Below are positions 23,167 to 31,348 of a stretch of 52,292 nt of DNA, one piece after another. Every line of letters begins with the position of its first letter. The stretch's first letter is position 1. This DNA is from Actinoplanes palleronii (lineage in GTDB: Bacteria; Actinomycetota; Actinomycetes; Mycobacteriales; Micromonosporaceae): NCBI RefSeq assembly GCF_016862315.1, contig NZ_BOMS01000166.1:1-52292 (forward strand). Direction: 5' to 3'. The notes under the pieces were generated by a model. That model saw only the letters and a list, made by a program, of their open reading frames with translations. It did not search any database and had not been told where the DNA came from. The translations under genes and the position numbers were made by a program.

Positions 23167-24981
23167 ATGACACACGCGCCTGAGCACGTCGTGGTCGAGG
23201 CCGATGACCTCGGCCAGGCCGGTGAGAAGCTCGCCGGGCTGCGCGCGGCCGGGTTCACCGGCACCGCCGGGGTGCTGCTCACCGAGGACGCCGCCCGGCA
23301 GGCCGCCCGGACCGTGCAGCAGCTGCAGACCGCGATCGACAACATCCCCGCGCCGATCTTCAGCAAGGACGCCGACGGGGCCTACGGCGCGTGCAACACG
23401 GCCTTCGAGGCGTACGTGGGTGTGCCCCGCAACCGGATCATCGGGCGCACCGTGCACCAGATCTGGTCACCCGAGATGGCCGACGTGTACGCCGCCGCCG
23501 ACCAGGCCCTGCTCGACGCGGGCGGCAAACAGGTCTACGAGGCCCAGGTCCGGTACGCCGACGGCACCCTGCACGACGTCACGTTCTACAAGGGCATCCT
23601 CACCGACGAGCACGGCGCGGTCCGCGGGCTGGCCGGCGCGATGCTGGACATCACCGAGCGGCGCGCCCTGGAGGACCGGCTCCGGGTCCTCGCCGACACC
23701 GACCCGCTCACCGGCGCGGCCAACCGGGCCCTGTTCACCCGGCGGCTGACCGAGGCGGTCGCGCGGGCCGGCACCCACCCGCCGGCCGTGCTCCTGATCG
23801 ACCTCGACGACTTCAAGGCGGTGAACGACAGCCTGGGCCACGACGTCGGCGACCAGTTCCTGATCGCGGTGACCGCCCGGCTGCACGACGGGCTGGACGA
23901 CGGCGACACCGTGGCCCGGCTCGGCGGCGACGAGTTCGCCGTGCTGCTCGAGGACAGCAGCCGCTGGCAGGTGGCACGCACGGTACGGCGGATCACGGCG
24001 GCGCTCGGCCGTACCGTCGACGCCGGCGGGCACCCGCTCACCCCGCGCGCCAGCATCGGGGTGGCACAGGCCCGGCCCGGCGACAGCGGTGACGACCTGC
24101 TGCGGCACGCCGACATCGCGCTGTACGAGGCGAAGGACGGCGGCAAGGGGCGGTACGCGTACCACCGGCCCGGGATGCGGACCCGGGTCGTGGACCAGTC
24201 GGCGATGCTCACCGCGCTGCGCCAGGCGCTCACCGCCGGTCGGCTGTCGGTGCACTACCAGCCGATCGTCCGGCTCGACGACGGGCAGGTCAGCGGGGTG
24301 GAGGCGCTCGCCCGGTGGCGGGACCCGGCTCGGGGATGGGTGCCGCCGACCGAGTTCGTAGCGGCCGCCGAGCGCGGTGGCCTGATCGCGGCGCTGGGCG
24401 AGTGGATGCTCGGCGCCGTCTGCCGCCGCACCGGCCCGCCGGCGACCTACCTCAACACCTCGGCGCACGAGCTGCGCGAGCCCCGGTTCGCCGACCGGGT
24501 GGCCGCCGCCCTCGCGACGACCGGCCTGGCGCCGAGCCGGCTGATCATCGAGGTCACCGAGTCGGCAGCGGTCGAGGACGAGACCGTGCTGGCGACCCTG
24601 CACCGGGTGCGCGCGCTCGGCGTCCGGATCGCCCTTGACGACTTCGGCACCGGCCGATCGTCGCTGTCGCTGCTGGTGAACGCGCCGGTGGACGTGATCA
24701 AACTGGACCCGGCGTTCACCGCCCGGATCACCGAGGACGGCCGGCACGCCACGGTGGCGCGGGCCGTCGCGCGACTGGCCGGCAGCCTGGGCATCGAGGC
24801 CGTCGCCAAGGGGGTGGAGACCGCGGCGCAGGCCCGAGGCGTACGGGAAGCCGGATTCGGTCTGGCGCAGGGCCGGCACGTCGGTGCGCCGATGCCGGAC
24901 GGCGATCTGGACGCGTACCTGCGCGACGCGCCGGAACCCCGGTCTGGTTCCGGAACACGACCGGGGGTTAGGCTCGCCTAA
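23167..24981 (+). CDS. PAS-GGDEF-EAL cyclic-di-GMP protein
   Basis: 604 residues from ATG 23167. A PAS domain (about 50-165) carries a putative sensor function, followed by a diguanylate cyclase domain with an intact GGDEF (253-257) and a phosphodiesterase domain with an intact EAL (379-381). Further EAL ligands are visible: NTSAHEL (430-436), EVTES (462-466), DDFGTG (491-496) and KGVET (549-553). The RxxD inhibitory site ahead of GGDEF is absent. Both activities look possible, so the net direction is not predictable. No membrane segments. A CebR-like operator lies upstream, and the stop codon overlaps an iron-box-like site. Confidence 0.93.
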   Translation: MTHAPEHVVVEADDLGQAGEKLAGLRAAGFTGTAGVLLTEDAARQAARTVQQLQTAIDNIPAPIFSKDADGAYGACNTAFEAYVGVPRNRIIGRTVHQIWSPEMADVYAAADQALLDAGGKQVYEAQVRYADGTLHDVTFYKGILTDEHGAVRGLAGAMLDITERRALEDRLRVLADTDPLTGAANRALFTRRLTEAVARAGTHPPAVLLIDLDDFKAVNDSLGHDVGDQFLIAVTARLHDGLDDGDTVARLGGDEFAVLLEDSSRWQVARTVRRITAALGRTVDAGGHPLTPRASIGVAQARPGDSGDDLLRHADIALYEAKDGGKGRYAYHRPGMRTRVVDQSAMLTALRQALTAGRLSVHYQPIVRLDDGQVSGVEALARWRDPARGWVPPTEFVAAAERGGLIAALGEWMLGAVCRRTGPPATYLNTSAHELREPRFADRVAAALATTGLAPSRLIIEVTESAAVEDETVLATLHRVRALGVRIALDDFGTGRSSLSLLVNAPVDVIKLDPAFTARITEDGRHATVARAVARLAGSLGIEAVAKGVETAAQARGVREAGFGLAQGRHVGAPMPDGDLDAYLRDAPEPRSGSGTRPGVRLA

Positions 24982-24982
24982 C
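24967..24982. promoter_or_regulatory. Iron-box-like operator (DmdR/IdeR type)
   Basis: GTTAGGC-TC-GCCTAAC is a 16-bp palindrome. It matches the actinobacterial iron-box core TTAGGCTCACCTAA at all but one position. It overlaps the GGDEF-EAL stop codon and ends 14 bases before the DUF3159 start. Confidence 0.6.
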
Positions 24983-24996
24983 TTCGGAACGGGCGG

Positions 24997-25638
24997 GTGG
25001 AGATGGCGCAGCCGGAATCACTGGCGGAATTGCTCAACGGGCGGCGCGCCGCCGTCGACGCGTCGTGGCCGGCCGTCGGCTACCTGGCCGGCTGGCTGCT
25101 CTTCCACTCGATCGGGGCGGGTGCGGCCGGCGCGCTGATCTGCGCGCTCGGCGTGGTCGCCTGGCGGCTGCGGCGTGGTGACAAGCCCCGCGCGGTCCTG
25201 ATCGGTCTGCTCGGCGTGTGCGTCGCCGCGCTGATCGCGCTGCACACCGGCAAGGCCGAGGACTTCTTCCTGCTCCAGCTGCTCAGCAACGGCGCGAGCG
25301 TGCTCGTCTGGGTGCTCAGCATCGTGGTCCGCTGGCCGCTGCTCGGCCTGGTGGTCGGCGCGGTCCTGGGCCAGCGGACCCGCTGGCGCCGGGACCCGGA
25401 GCTGCTCAAGGCGTACTCCCGGGCCAGCTGGGTCTGGGTGCTGCAGTACGTCATCCGGGTCGCGGTCTTCCTGCCGCTCTACGCCGCCGGCCAGACCGGG
25501 GCCCTCGCGGGGGCACGGATCGTGCTGAGCTGGCCACTGGTCGCCGCGTGCCTGGCGGTCAGCTGGTGGGTCATCCAGCGCACCCTCCCGGCCGGCCACC
25601 CGGGCCTGCGCCACCCGGTCGCCGAACAACCCGCCTGA
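24997..25638 (+). CDS. DUF3159 membrane protein
   Basis: 213 residues from GTG 24997, or 211 from ATG 25003. Five or six membrane segments and the family motifs ESLAELLNGRRAAVDASWPAVGYLAGWLL, VGAVLGQRTRWRRDPELLKAYSRASWVWVLQYVIR and the C-terminal WWVIQRTLP identify DUF3159. The family is found almost only in actinobacteria and its function is unknown. An iron-box-like palindrome directly upstream suggests control by a DtxR/DmdR-type repressor. Confidence 0.9.
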   Translation: MEMAQPESLAELLNGRRAAVDASWPAVGYLAGWLLFHSIGAGAAGALICALGVVAWRLRRGDKPRAVLIGLLGVCVAALIALHTGKAEDFFLLQLLSNGASVLVWVLSIVVRWPLLGLVVGAVLGQRTRWRRDPELLKAYSRASWVWVLQYVIRVAVFLPLYAAGQTGALAGARIVLSWPLVAACLAVSWWVIQRTLPAGHPGLRHPVAEQPA

Positions 25639-25642
25639 CATT

Positions 25643-25675
25643 ACTATCGGCGGCGATACTATCGCCGCCGATAGT
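25643..25675. terminator. Bidirectional terminator, 33-bp palindrome
   Basis: Two perfect 16-bp arms (ACTATCGGCGGCGATA and its complement) flank a single base between the convergent DUF3159 and pcaDC genes. TATCG continues to repeat just beyond it. Confidence 0.75.
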
Positions 25676-25692
25676 ATCGCCGGCGCTACTAA

Positions 25693-26823
25693 TCAGACGT
25701 CGGTGAGGGCGGACTGGGCGATGCGGAAGGCCGTGTTGGCGGCGGGGACGCCGCAGTAGATCGCGGTCTGCAGCAGGACTTCCTGGATCTCCTCGACGGT
25801 CAGGCCGTTGGTGCGGGCGGCGCGGACGTGCATGGCCAGCTCCTCGTGGTGGCCGAGAGCGACGAGCGCGGTCAGCGTCACCAGGGAGCGGCTACGGCGG
25901 TCCAGGCCGGGGCGGGTCCAGATCTCGCCCCAGGCGTACCGGGTGATCAGGTCCTGGAAGTCGCGGGTGAAGGCCGTGGTGGCGGCGGTCGCCCGGTCGA
26001 CGTGGGCCGGGCCGAGGACCTCACGGCGGACCGCGATGCCGGCCGCGCGGGACTCGTCGAAGTGCTGGTCGAGCAGGAACGCCACGACCTCCGGGGACTC
26101 GGCCGGTGCCAGGTGGGCGACCTCGTCGAGGACGACCAGGCGGCCACGCAGGGCGCTGTCCGCGATCAGGCGCAGACCGTCCGGCGGGGTGGGGCGGTCC
26201 TGACCTCCGGCGACGGCGAGCAGAGGCGCGGCGATTTCGGCGAGCCGATCCCGTACGTCAAAATCGGCCAACGCCTCGCACGCCTGCGCATAGCTCTCGT
26301 CGTCGGTCGCGCGCAGCGCGCCGAGCAGCGCCTCACCCTCGGCCGGGAAGCGGTCCAGGAACCCGGGGGCGAACCAGCGCTCGATCGAGCCGGCCACCAC
26401 CGCGTCGGTGCCCTTGGCCCGCACCAGCGCGGCCCGCTCGTGCCACAGGTCCGCCTCGCCGATCTTGGCGCCGGTGCAGAGCACGGCCGCGGCGGTGACC
26501 CGGGCCGGCGCGTCGAGCAGCAGTTGCAGGCCGATCGCGCCGCCGATCGAGTCGCCCGCGTACAGAAAACTCTCGCCGGGCCGGAGACCGTCGGCCAGGG
26601 CGAGCACGCCGCGGGCCAGGTCGGCGATGGTGAACGGGCCGCTCGCCGGTGCGCTGCGGCCGTGACCGGGCAGGTCGAAGCCGACCACGTGGTAGCGGCC
26701 GTAGAGCCGGTCGGCGCAGCGTGCCCACAGCGTCTCGGCCGAGGTGCCGACGGACGAGCCGAGCAGCAGCAGCGGACGGCCGGGGGCGTCGGTGAAGACG
26801 GTCGCGGTCAGTGCAATTTCCAC
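25693..26823 (-). CDS. pcaDC (pcaL): Fused 3-oxoadipate enol-lactonase/4-carboxymuconolactone decarboxylase
   Basis: 376 residues joining two beta-ketoadipate enzymes. Residues 1-255 are the alpha/beta-hydrolase PcaD: nucleophile Ser92 in AGDSIGGAIG, and the late His237 in EVAHLAPAESPE. Residues 258-376 are PcaC: GIAVRREVLGPAHVDRA, WTRPGLDRRSRSLVTLTALVALGHHEELAMHVRAA and the C-terminal EVLLQTAIYCGVPAANTAF. The fusion (called PcaL) is common in actinobacteria. It turns 4-carboxymuconolactone into 3-oxoadipate in one polypeptide. Start is GTG 26823 with AAGGAGA upstream; it overlaps pcaB by 16 bases. Confidence 0.95.
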   Translation of the reverse strand: MEIALTATVFTDAPGRPLLLLGSSVGTSAETLWARCADRLYGRYHVVGFDLPGHGRSAPASGPFTIADLARGVLALADGLRPGESFLYAGDSIGGAIGLQLLLDAPARVTAAAVLCTGAKIGEADLWHERAALVRAKGTDAVVAGSIERWFAPGFLDRFPAEGEALLGALRATDDESYAQACEALADFDVRDRLAEIAAPLLAVAGGQDRPTPPDGLRLIADSALRGRLVVLDEVAHLAPAESPEVVAFLLDQHFDESRAAGIAVRREVLGPAHVDRATAATTAFTRDFQDLITRYAWGEIWTRPGLDRRSRSLVTLTALVALGHHEELAMHVRAARTNGLTVEEIQEVLLQTAIYCGVPAANTAFRIAQSALTDV

Positions 26824-28025
26824 GGAGTCTCCTTAGCGCGGGCCAGGACCGCGTCGATGATCTCGTCGGTGGCGCCCAGATAGGGCTGGTCCGGCGGCGC
26901 TCCCGGGCTGATCGACTGCTGTTCGGCGTCGATGTCCGGCCGGGCGTCGTGCAGGGTGGCCAGCATCCGGCCGGTGTCCACCCGCAGACCGGCCAGCAGC
27001 TCGGCGGTCTGCGCGCCGGCCACCACGGTACGACGGGCCAGCGTCCGCAGGGTGGCCCACTCCACGTGCCAGCCGCCGTCCGGGCGCTCGTCGACCGCGG
27101 CCGCCGCGCCCGCGTGGACCAGGGCCGCGAACGGCGGGCCGGCCAGCGCCGCCCGTTTGATCAGCACGGCGTGCACCGGGTTCTGCTTGTTCGGCATGGC
27201 CGACGAGCCGCCCTTGCCCTCGGCACCGCCCTCGATCAGCTCGTGCACCTCGGGGCGCGACCCGACAAGCACGTCGTTGGCGATCCGGCCCCAGGCGTCG
27301 GTGCAGGTCACGAACGCGTCGGCGACCCGGGTCAGCGGGGCCCGGCTGGTGTGCCACGGTTCGCGCAGCGGCAGGCCGAGGTGCTCCGCGGTGACCGCGA
27401 CCAGCGCCCGCGCCCGGCCCGGGTCACCCGCCACCGCGGTCGGCGCGGCCAGGCTGCCGGCCGCGCCACCCACCTGGATCGGCAGTGCCGCCGCGGCGGC
27501 GAGCTGCTCGCGCGCGTCGAGGACGCCGGTGAGCCAGCCGGCCGCTTTCAGGCCGAACGTGATCGGGATCGCGTGCTGGGTGAGCGTCCGGCCGGCCATC
27601 CGGGTCTCCCGGTGCTCGCCGGCCAGGCGGGCGAGCGTGCCGATCTGGGCGCGCACGTCGGTGCGGATCCGGGTGACGGCGTCGCGCAGGCACAGGACCA
27701 GCGCGGTGTCGACGACGTCCTGGCTGGTCAGGCCCTTGTGCAGCCAGCCGGCCGCGGCGGTGTTGCGCCCACGCAGACGGGAGCGGAGCAGCTTGAGCAG
27801 CGGGATCAGCGGGTTGCCGCCGGATTCCGCGGCGACGGCCAGGGCCGGGTGGTCGTCCGGGGTGATCAGGGCGGCCAGGTCGTCCGGGACGGTGATGTCG
27901 GCGAGGCCCTGGGTGGCCAGGGCGGTGAGCCAGGCGTGCTCGACGCGGATCATGGCCGCGATCACGGCCGCGTCGGTGAACAGGTCGCCGGCCCGGTGGT
28001 CACCGGGCCAGAGGAGGTCGCTCAC
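26808..28025 (-). CDS. pcaB: 3-carboxy-cis,cis-muconate cycloisomerase
   Basis: 405 residues from GTG 28025, whose bases overlap the pcaG stop (GTGA). It belongs to the fumarase/aspartase superfamily: signature GSSAMPNKQNPVHAV, with HKGLTSQDVVDTAL, TRMAGRTLTQHAIPITFGLKAAGW and DRIANDV-type sequence (WGRIANDVLVGSRPEVHEL) earlier. It closes 3-carboxymuconate to 4-carboxymuconolactone. Frames starting far upstream are not used because that region encodes PcaG on the same strand. Confidence 0.96.
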   Translation of the reverse strand: MSDLLWPGDHRAGDLFTDAAVIAAMIRVEHAWLTALATQGLADITVPDDLAALITPDDHPALAVAAESGGNPLIPLLKLLRSRLRGRNTAAAGWLHKGLTSQDVVDTALVLCLRDAVTRIRTDVRAQIGTLARLAGEHRETRMAGRTLTQHAIPITFGLKAAGWLTGVLDAREQLAAAAALPIQVGGAAGSLAAPTAVAGDPGRARALVAVTAEHLGLPLREPWHTSRAPLTRVADAFVTCTDAWGRIANDVLVGSRPEVHELIEGGAEGKGGSSAMPNKQNPVHAVLIKRAALAGPPFAALVHAGAAAAVDERPDGGWHVEWATLRTLARRTVVAGAQTAELLAGLRVDTGRMLATLHDARPDIDAEQQSISPGAPPDQPYLGATDEIIDAVLARAKETPWKLH

Positions 28026-28585
28026 GCCCAGGCGTCCCGCAGCCGTGGATAGCTGAGGAAGACCGTCTCGCCGTCGCCCTGCAACCGGATGTCGAAGAGC
28101 AGTGACTGCTCGGACCGCTCGGTGACCAGCGTGGCGCGGCGTTGCGGGCCGAGCGTGGACAGCAGCGGGTCGGCTGCCAGCGCGTCCGTGTCGTCCGGCA
28201 GGTACGCCCGGGTGAAGAGCCGGTCGAGCAGCCCCCGGGCGAACACGGTCACCGCGAAGAACGCCGGCTTCCCGGTCTCGGTCGGCGCCGGCTCCAGCGT
28301 CGCGAACGAGTAGAACCCGTCCGGGTCGGTGGCGGCCCGCCCCCACCCGGTGAACGTCCACCCGTCGCGGCGCAGCGAGCCCGGCCGGCGCACCACGTGC
28401 CCCTGCGGGTCGGCCTGCCAGATCTCGATCACCGCGTCCGGCACCGGGGCGCCCGCGCCGTCGGTGACCCGGCCGTGCAGCCGGACCGCGCGCGGATGCG
28501 CCGGCGGCACCAGCTCGTTCATCTGCGGGTACGCCAGACCGAGGTGGAAGAAGGGGCCGACGGTCTGGCCCGGAACCGCGCTCAT
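28022..28585 (-). CDS. pcaG: Protocatechuate 3,4-dioxygenase alpha subunit
   Basis: 187 residues. It has the intradiol dioxygenase fold motifs GQTVGPFFHLGL, VRLHGRVTDGAGAPVPDAVIEIWQADPQG, GWGRAATDPDGFYSFATLEP and AFFAVTVFARGLLDRLFTRAYLPDD. As expected for the alpha subunit, the Fe(III) ligands are missing, since the active site is formed with PcaH. Its ATG overlaps the pcaH stop by 4 bases (ATGA), so the subunits are made in a coupled way. Confidence 0.96.
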   Translation of the reverse strand: MSAVPGQTVGPFFHLGLAYPQMNELVPPAHPRAVRLHGRVTDGAGAPVPDAVIEIWQADPQGHVVRRPGSLRRDGWTFTGWGRAATDPDGFYSFATLEPAPTETGKPAFFAVTVFARGLLDRLFTRAYLPDDTDALAADPLLSTLGPQRRATLVTERSEQSLLFDIRLQGDGETVFLSYPRLRDAWA

Positions 28586-29322
28586 GAGTCGTTGTCCTCG
28601 GTGTCGAGCGGAGTGCGGTGGGTGCCGGTGAGCACGATGTCCCAACGGTATCCGGTGTTCCACTCCGGGGTGGTGAGGTCGTGGTCGTACTGGGCGATCA
28701 GCAGTTCCCGGGACTTCGGGTCGGTGATCGACTGGTAGATCGGGTCGTAGGGGAAGAGCGGGTCGCCCGGGAAGTACATCTGGGTGATCAGGCGCTGGGT
28801 GAAGTCGGACCCGAAGAGCGAGAAGTGGATGTGCGCGGGCCGCCACGCGTTCAGGTGGTTGCGCCACGGGTACGGGCCCGGCTTGATGGTCTGGAACCGG
28901 TACGTCCCGTCCGGCCCGGTCAGCATCCGGCCCACCCCGGTGAAGTTCGGGTCGTGCGGCGCCGGGTGCTGGTCCCGCTGGTGCCGGTAGCGGCCGGCCG
29001 CGTTCGCCTGCCACACCTCGACGAGCTGGTTCGCCACCGGGCGGCCGTCGCCGTCGAGCACCCGGCCGGTGACCACGATCCGCTCGCCGAGCGGGGTGCC
29101 GGCGTGCTGGATGGTCAGGTCGGCCTCGTCGTCGGCGACGTCGCGGTGCCCGAAGGCCGGCGCCCACAGCTCGACCGACTCCGGGTCGATCAGCTGGAGC
29201 GGCTGCTTGGGGTGCCGCAGGGCGCTGCTGCGATACGGCGGATAGTCGATCTTCGGCTGCGGGCCGCCCGGCTGCTGCGCGGCCGCGGCGATCTCCTGGT
29301 TGATGTCCGACTGCGTGTTCAC
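28582..29322 (-). CDS. pcaH: Protocatechuate 3,4-dioxygenase beta subunit
   Basis: 246 residues from GTG 29322. The four Fe(III) ligands are visible with the spacing of the Pseudomonas enzyme: Tyr112 (GRYRHQRDQH), Tyr151 (KPGPYPWRN), and His164 and His166 (PAHIHFSLF). The enzyme opens protocatechuate between the hydroxyls to give 3-carboxy-cis,cis-muconate. It is the first gene of the pcaHGB-DC operon, facing the IclR regulator across 76 bases that contain a palindromic operator. Confidence 0.97.
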   Translation of the reverse strand: MNTQSDINQEIAAAAQQPGGPQPKIDYPPYRSSALRHPKQPLQLIDPESVELWAPAFGHRDVADDEADLTIQHAGTPLGERIVVTGRVLDGDGRPVANQLVEVWQANAAGRYRHQRDQHPAPHDPNFTGVGRMLTGPDGTYRFQTIKPGPYPWRNHLNAWRPAHIHFSLFGSDFTQRLITQMYFPGDPLFPYDPIYQSITDPKSRELLIAQYDHDLTTPEWNTGYRWDIVLTGTHRTPLDTEDNDS

Positions 29323-29366
29323 CCTCGGGACGCTAGGCGCTCGGCCGCCCCACGGCGATACAGTTC

Positions 29367-29381
29367 TTCCGCTGAGTGGAA
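29367..29381. promoter_or_regulatory. IclR-type operator in the pcaH/regulator gap
   Basis: TTCCGCTGAGTGGAA is a 15-bp near-palindrome (one mismatch in 7-bp arms) centred between divergent pcaH and the IclR gene. A second copy differing at two positions lies before pobA. Confidence 0.7.
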
Positions 29382-29398
29382 AAAGGGGGACCGCGCGA

Positions 29399-30157
29399 GT
29401 GGCGAAGAGTGTGACAGCGCGCGCCCTCGACCTGCTCGGCGCGTTCGACGCGGAGCACCGCGCCCTCACCCTCAGCGAGCTGGCCCGCCGCTCCGGCACC
29501 CCGCTCGCCACCACCCACCGGCTGGTCGGCGAGCTGCGGGAGTGGGGCGCCCTGGCCCGCGAGCCGACCGGCGAGTACGTGATCGGCCGCCGGATCTGGC
29601 AGCTCGGCCTGCTCGCCCCGGTGCAGACCGGCCTGCGCACCGTGGCCAGCCCGTTCCTGCACGACCTCTACGGCGCCACCCTGGCCACCGTGCACCTGGC
29701 CGTCCGGGACGGCGTGGAGGTGCTCTACATCGACCGGCTGGCCGGGCACGTGTCGGTGCCGGTGATCAGCAAGATCGGCTCGCGGCTGCCGCTGCACGCC
29801 ACCGGGGTCGGGAAGGTGCTGCTGGCGTACGCGCCGGAGGAGGTGCGGACGGCCGCGCTGGGCCGGCTGAGCCGGGTCACCGCGTACACGATCACGCAGC
29901 CGGCCCGGGTGCTGGAGCAGCTGCGCCGGGTCCGCGCCGAGGGGTACGCGACGACCGGCGAGGAGATGACCCTGGGCGCGTGCTCGGTGGCCGTGCCGGT
30001 GCGCAACGGCGACGAGGTGGTGGCGGCGCTCGGGATCGTGGTGCCCGACCTGCGCCGGCAGCTGCCCCGGCTGGTGTCCGCGCTGCAGGTGGCCGCGCAG
30101 GGGATCGGCCGGACGCTGGCTTCCGTTCAGTGGAAACAGGGCCTTGCCCGCGGCTGA
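29399..30157 (+). CDS. IclR-family regulator of the pca/pob genes
   Basis: 252 residues from GTG 29399 with AAAAGGGGG upstream. The N-terminal winged helix reads ALDLLGAFDAEHRALTLSELARRSGTPLATTHRLVGELREWGAL. The C-terminal IclR effector domain has DGVEVLYIDRLAGHVSVPVISKIGSRLPLHATGVGKVLLAY and GEEMTLGACSVAVPV. It is the equivalent of PcaR/PobR-type regulators, probably responding to protocatechuate, 4-hydroxybenzoate or 3-oxoadipate. It is divergent to pcaHGB-DC and 21 bases ahead of pobA. Confidence 0.93.
   Translation: MAKSVTARALDLLGAFDAEHRALTLSELARRSGTPLATTHRLVGELREWGALAREPTGEYVIGRRIWQLGLLAPVQTGLRTVASPFLHDLYGATLATVHLAVRDGVEVLYIDRLAGHVSVPVISKIGSRLPLHATGVGKVLLAYAPEEVRTAALGRLSRVTAYTITQPARVLEQLRRVRAEGYATTGEEMTLGACSVAVPVRNGDEVVAALGIVVPDLRRQLPRLVSALQVAAQGIGRTLASVQWKQGLARG
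30121..30135. promoter_or_regulatory. IclR-type operator before pobA
   Basis: TTCCGTTCAGTGGAA matches the pcaH-gap box at 13 of 15 positions. It sits within the last codons of the IclR gene, 44 bases before the pobA start. Confidence 0.65.
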
Positions 30158-30178
30158 CCGCCGGGGCAGGTTGGGGGC

Positions 30179-31348
30179 ATGCGTACCCAGGTCGCCATCA
30201 TCGGCGCGGGCCCGGCCGGCCTCCTCCTGTCCCATCTGCTCGCCCAGGGCGGCGTCGACTCCGTGGTCCTGGAGACCCGCTCGGAGGAGTATGTGGCGGC
30301 CAGGATCCGGGCCGGCATCCTCGAGCACTCCAGCGTCGAGCTGCTCGAGTCGGCCGGGCTGGGCGCCCGGCTGCGCGCCGAGGGCGACGAGCACCGCGGC
30401 ATCCATCTCCAGTGGCCGGGCGAACGCAAGCACCTCGACTTCGTCGACCTGACCGGGCGCAGTGTCTGGGTCTACGGCCAGACCGAGGTGCAGAAGGACC
30501 TGATCGCGGCCCGTCGCGCCGCCGGCCAGGAGATCCACTACGAGGTCGGCGACGTCGCCCTGCACGACGTGACGTCCGACCGGCCCTACGTGACGTTTCT
30601 CGACGCGAGCGGGCACGAACAACGGCTGGACGCCGCGGTGATCGCCGGTTGTGACGGTTCGTTCGGGCCGTCCCGGGCGGCGGTGCCGGCTGCCACCGCG
30701 TACGAAAAGGTCTATCCCTATTCCTGGTTCGGCATCCTGGCCGACGTCGCTCCCTCGACCGACGAATTGATCTATGCCTGGCACCCGGACGGCTTCGCCC
30801 TGCACTCGATGCGCTCGGCCACCGTGAGCCGCCTCTACCTGCAGGTGCCCAACGGCACCGACCCGGCGTCCTGGTCCGACGACCGGATCTGGGACGCGCT
30901 CGCCACCCGGCTCGGGCACGGGCAGGACGGCTGGAAACTGAACCCCGGGCCGATCACCGACAAGAGCGTGCTGCCGATGCGCAGCTACGTGCAGACCCCG
31001 ATGCGGCACGGCAACCTGTTCCTGGCCGGCGACGCCGCGCACATCGTGCCACCGACCGGCGCCAAGGGCCTCAACCTGGCGATCGCCGACGTGGCGCTGC
31101 TCAGCAAGGCCCTGGTCGCGCGGGTGAAGGAGCGTGACGACGCGCTCGCCGACGCGTATTCGGACGCGGCGCAGCGACGCGTCTGGCGGTGCACGCACTT
31201 CTCCTGGTGGATGACCACCATGCTGCACACCTCGGGTGACCCGTTCGACGCCGAGCTGCAGCTGTCCCAGCTGCGGTGGGTGGCCTCCAGCCAGGCCGGC
31301 GCGACCGGCCTGGCGGAGAACTACGCCGGACTGCCGATCAGCTACTGA
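30179..31348 (+). CDS. pobA: 4-hydroxybenzoate 3-monooxygenase
   Basis: 389 residues, the family's usual length. Seen are the FAD motif GAGPAGLLLSHLL near residue 9, the typical RIRAGILEHSSVELL, the DG motif IAGCDGSFGPSR, the YSWFGILAD active-site stretch, the second FAD motif NLFLAGDAAHIVPPTGAKGLNLAIAD, and the closing WWMTTMLHT and LAENYAGLPI. It hydroxylates 4-hydroxybenzoate to protocatechuate with NAD(P)H, feeding PcaGH. Its 3' end overlaps the convergent nucleotidyltransferase gene by 11 bases. Confidence 0.97.
   Translation: MRTQVAIIGAGPAGLLLSHLLAQGGVDSVVLETRSEEYVAARIRAGILEHSSVELLESAGLGARLRAEGDEHRGIHLQWPGERKHLDFVDLTGRSVWVYGQTEVQKDLIAARRAAGQEIHYEVGDVALHDVTSDRPYVTFLDASGHEQRLDAAVIAGCDGSFGPSRAAVPAATAYEKVYPYSWFGILADVAPSTDELIYAWHPDGFALHSMRSATVSRLYLQVPNGTDPASWSDDRIWDALATRLGHGQDGWKLNPGPITDKSVLPMRSYVQTPMRHGNLFLAGDAAHIVPPTGAKGLNLAIADVALLSKALVARVKERDDALADAYSDAAQRRVWRCTHFSWWMTTMLHTSGDPFDAELQLSQLRWVASSQAGATGLAENYAGLPISY

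Noticed and set aside
26808..28361. Longer 517-residue PcaB
   Set aside because: The extra N-terminus is the pcaG region read in another frame; GTG 28025 overlapping the pcaG stop is the natural start.
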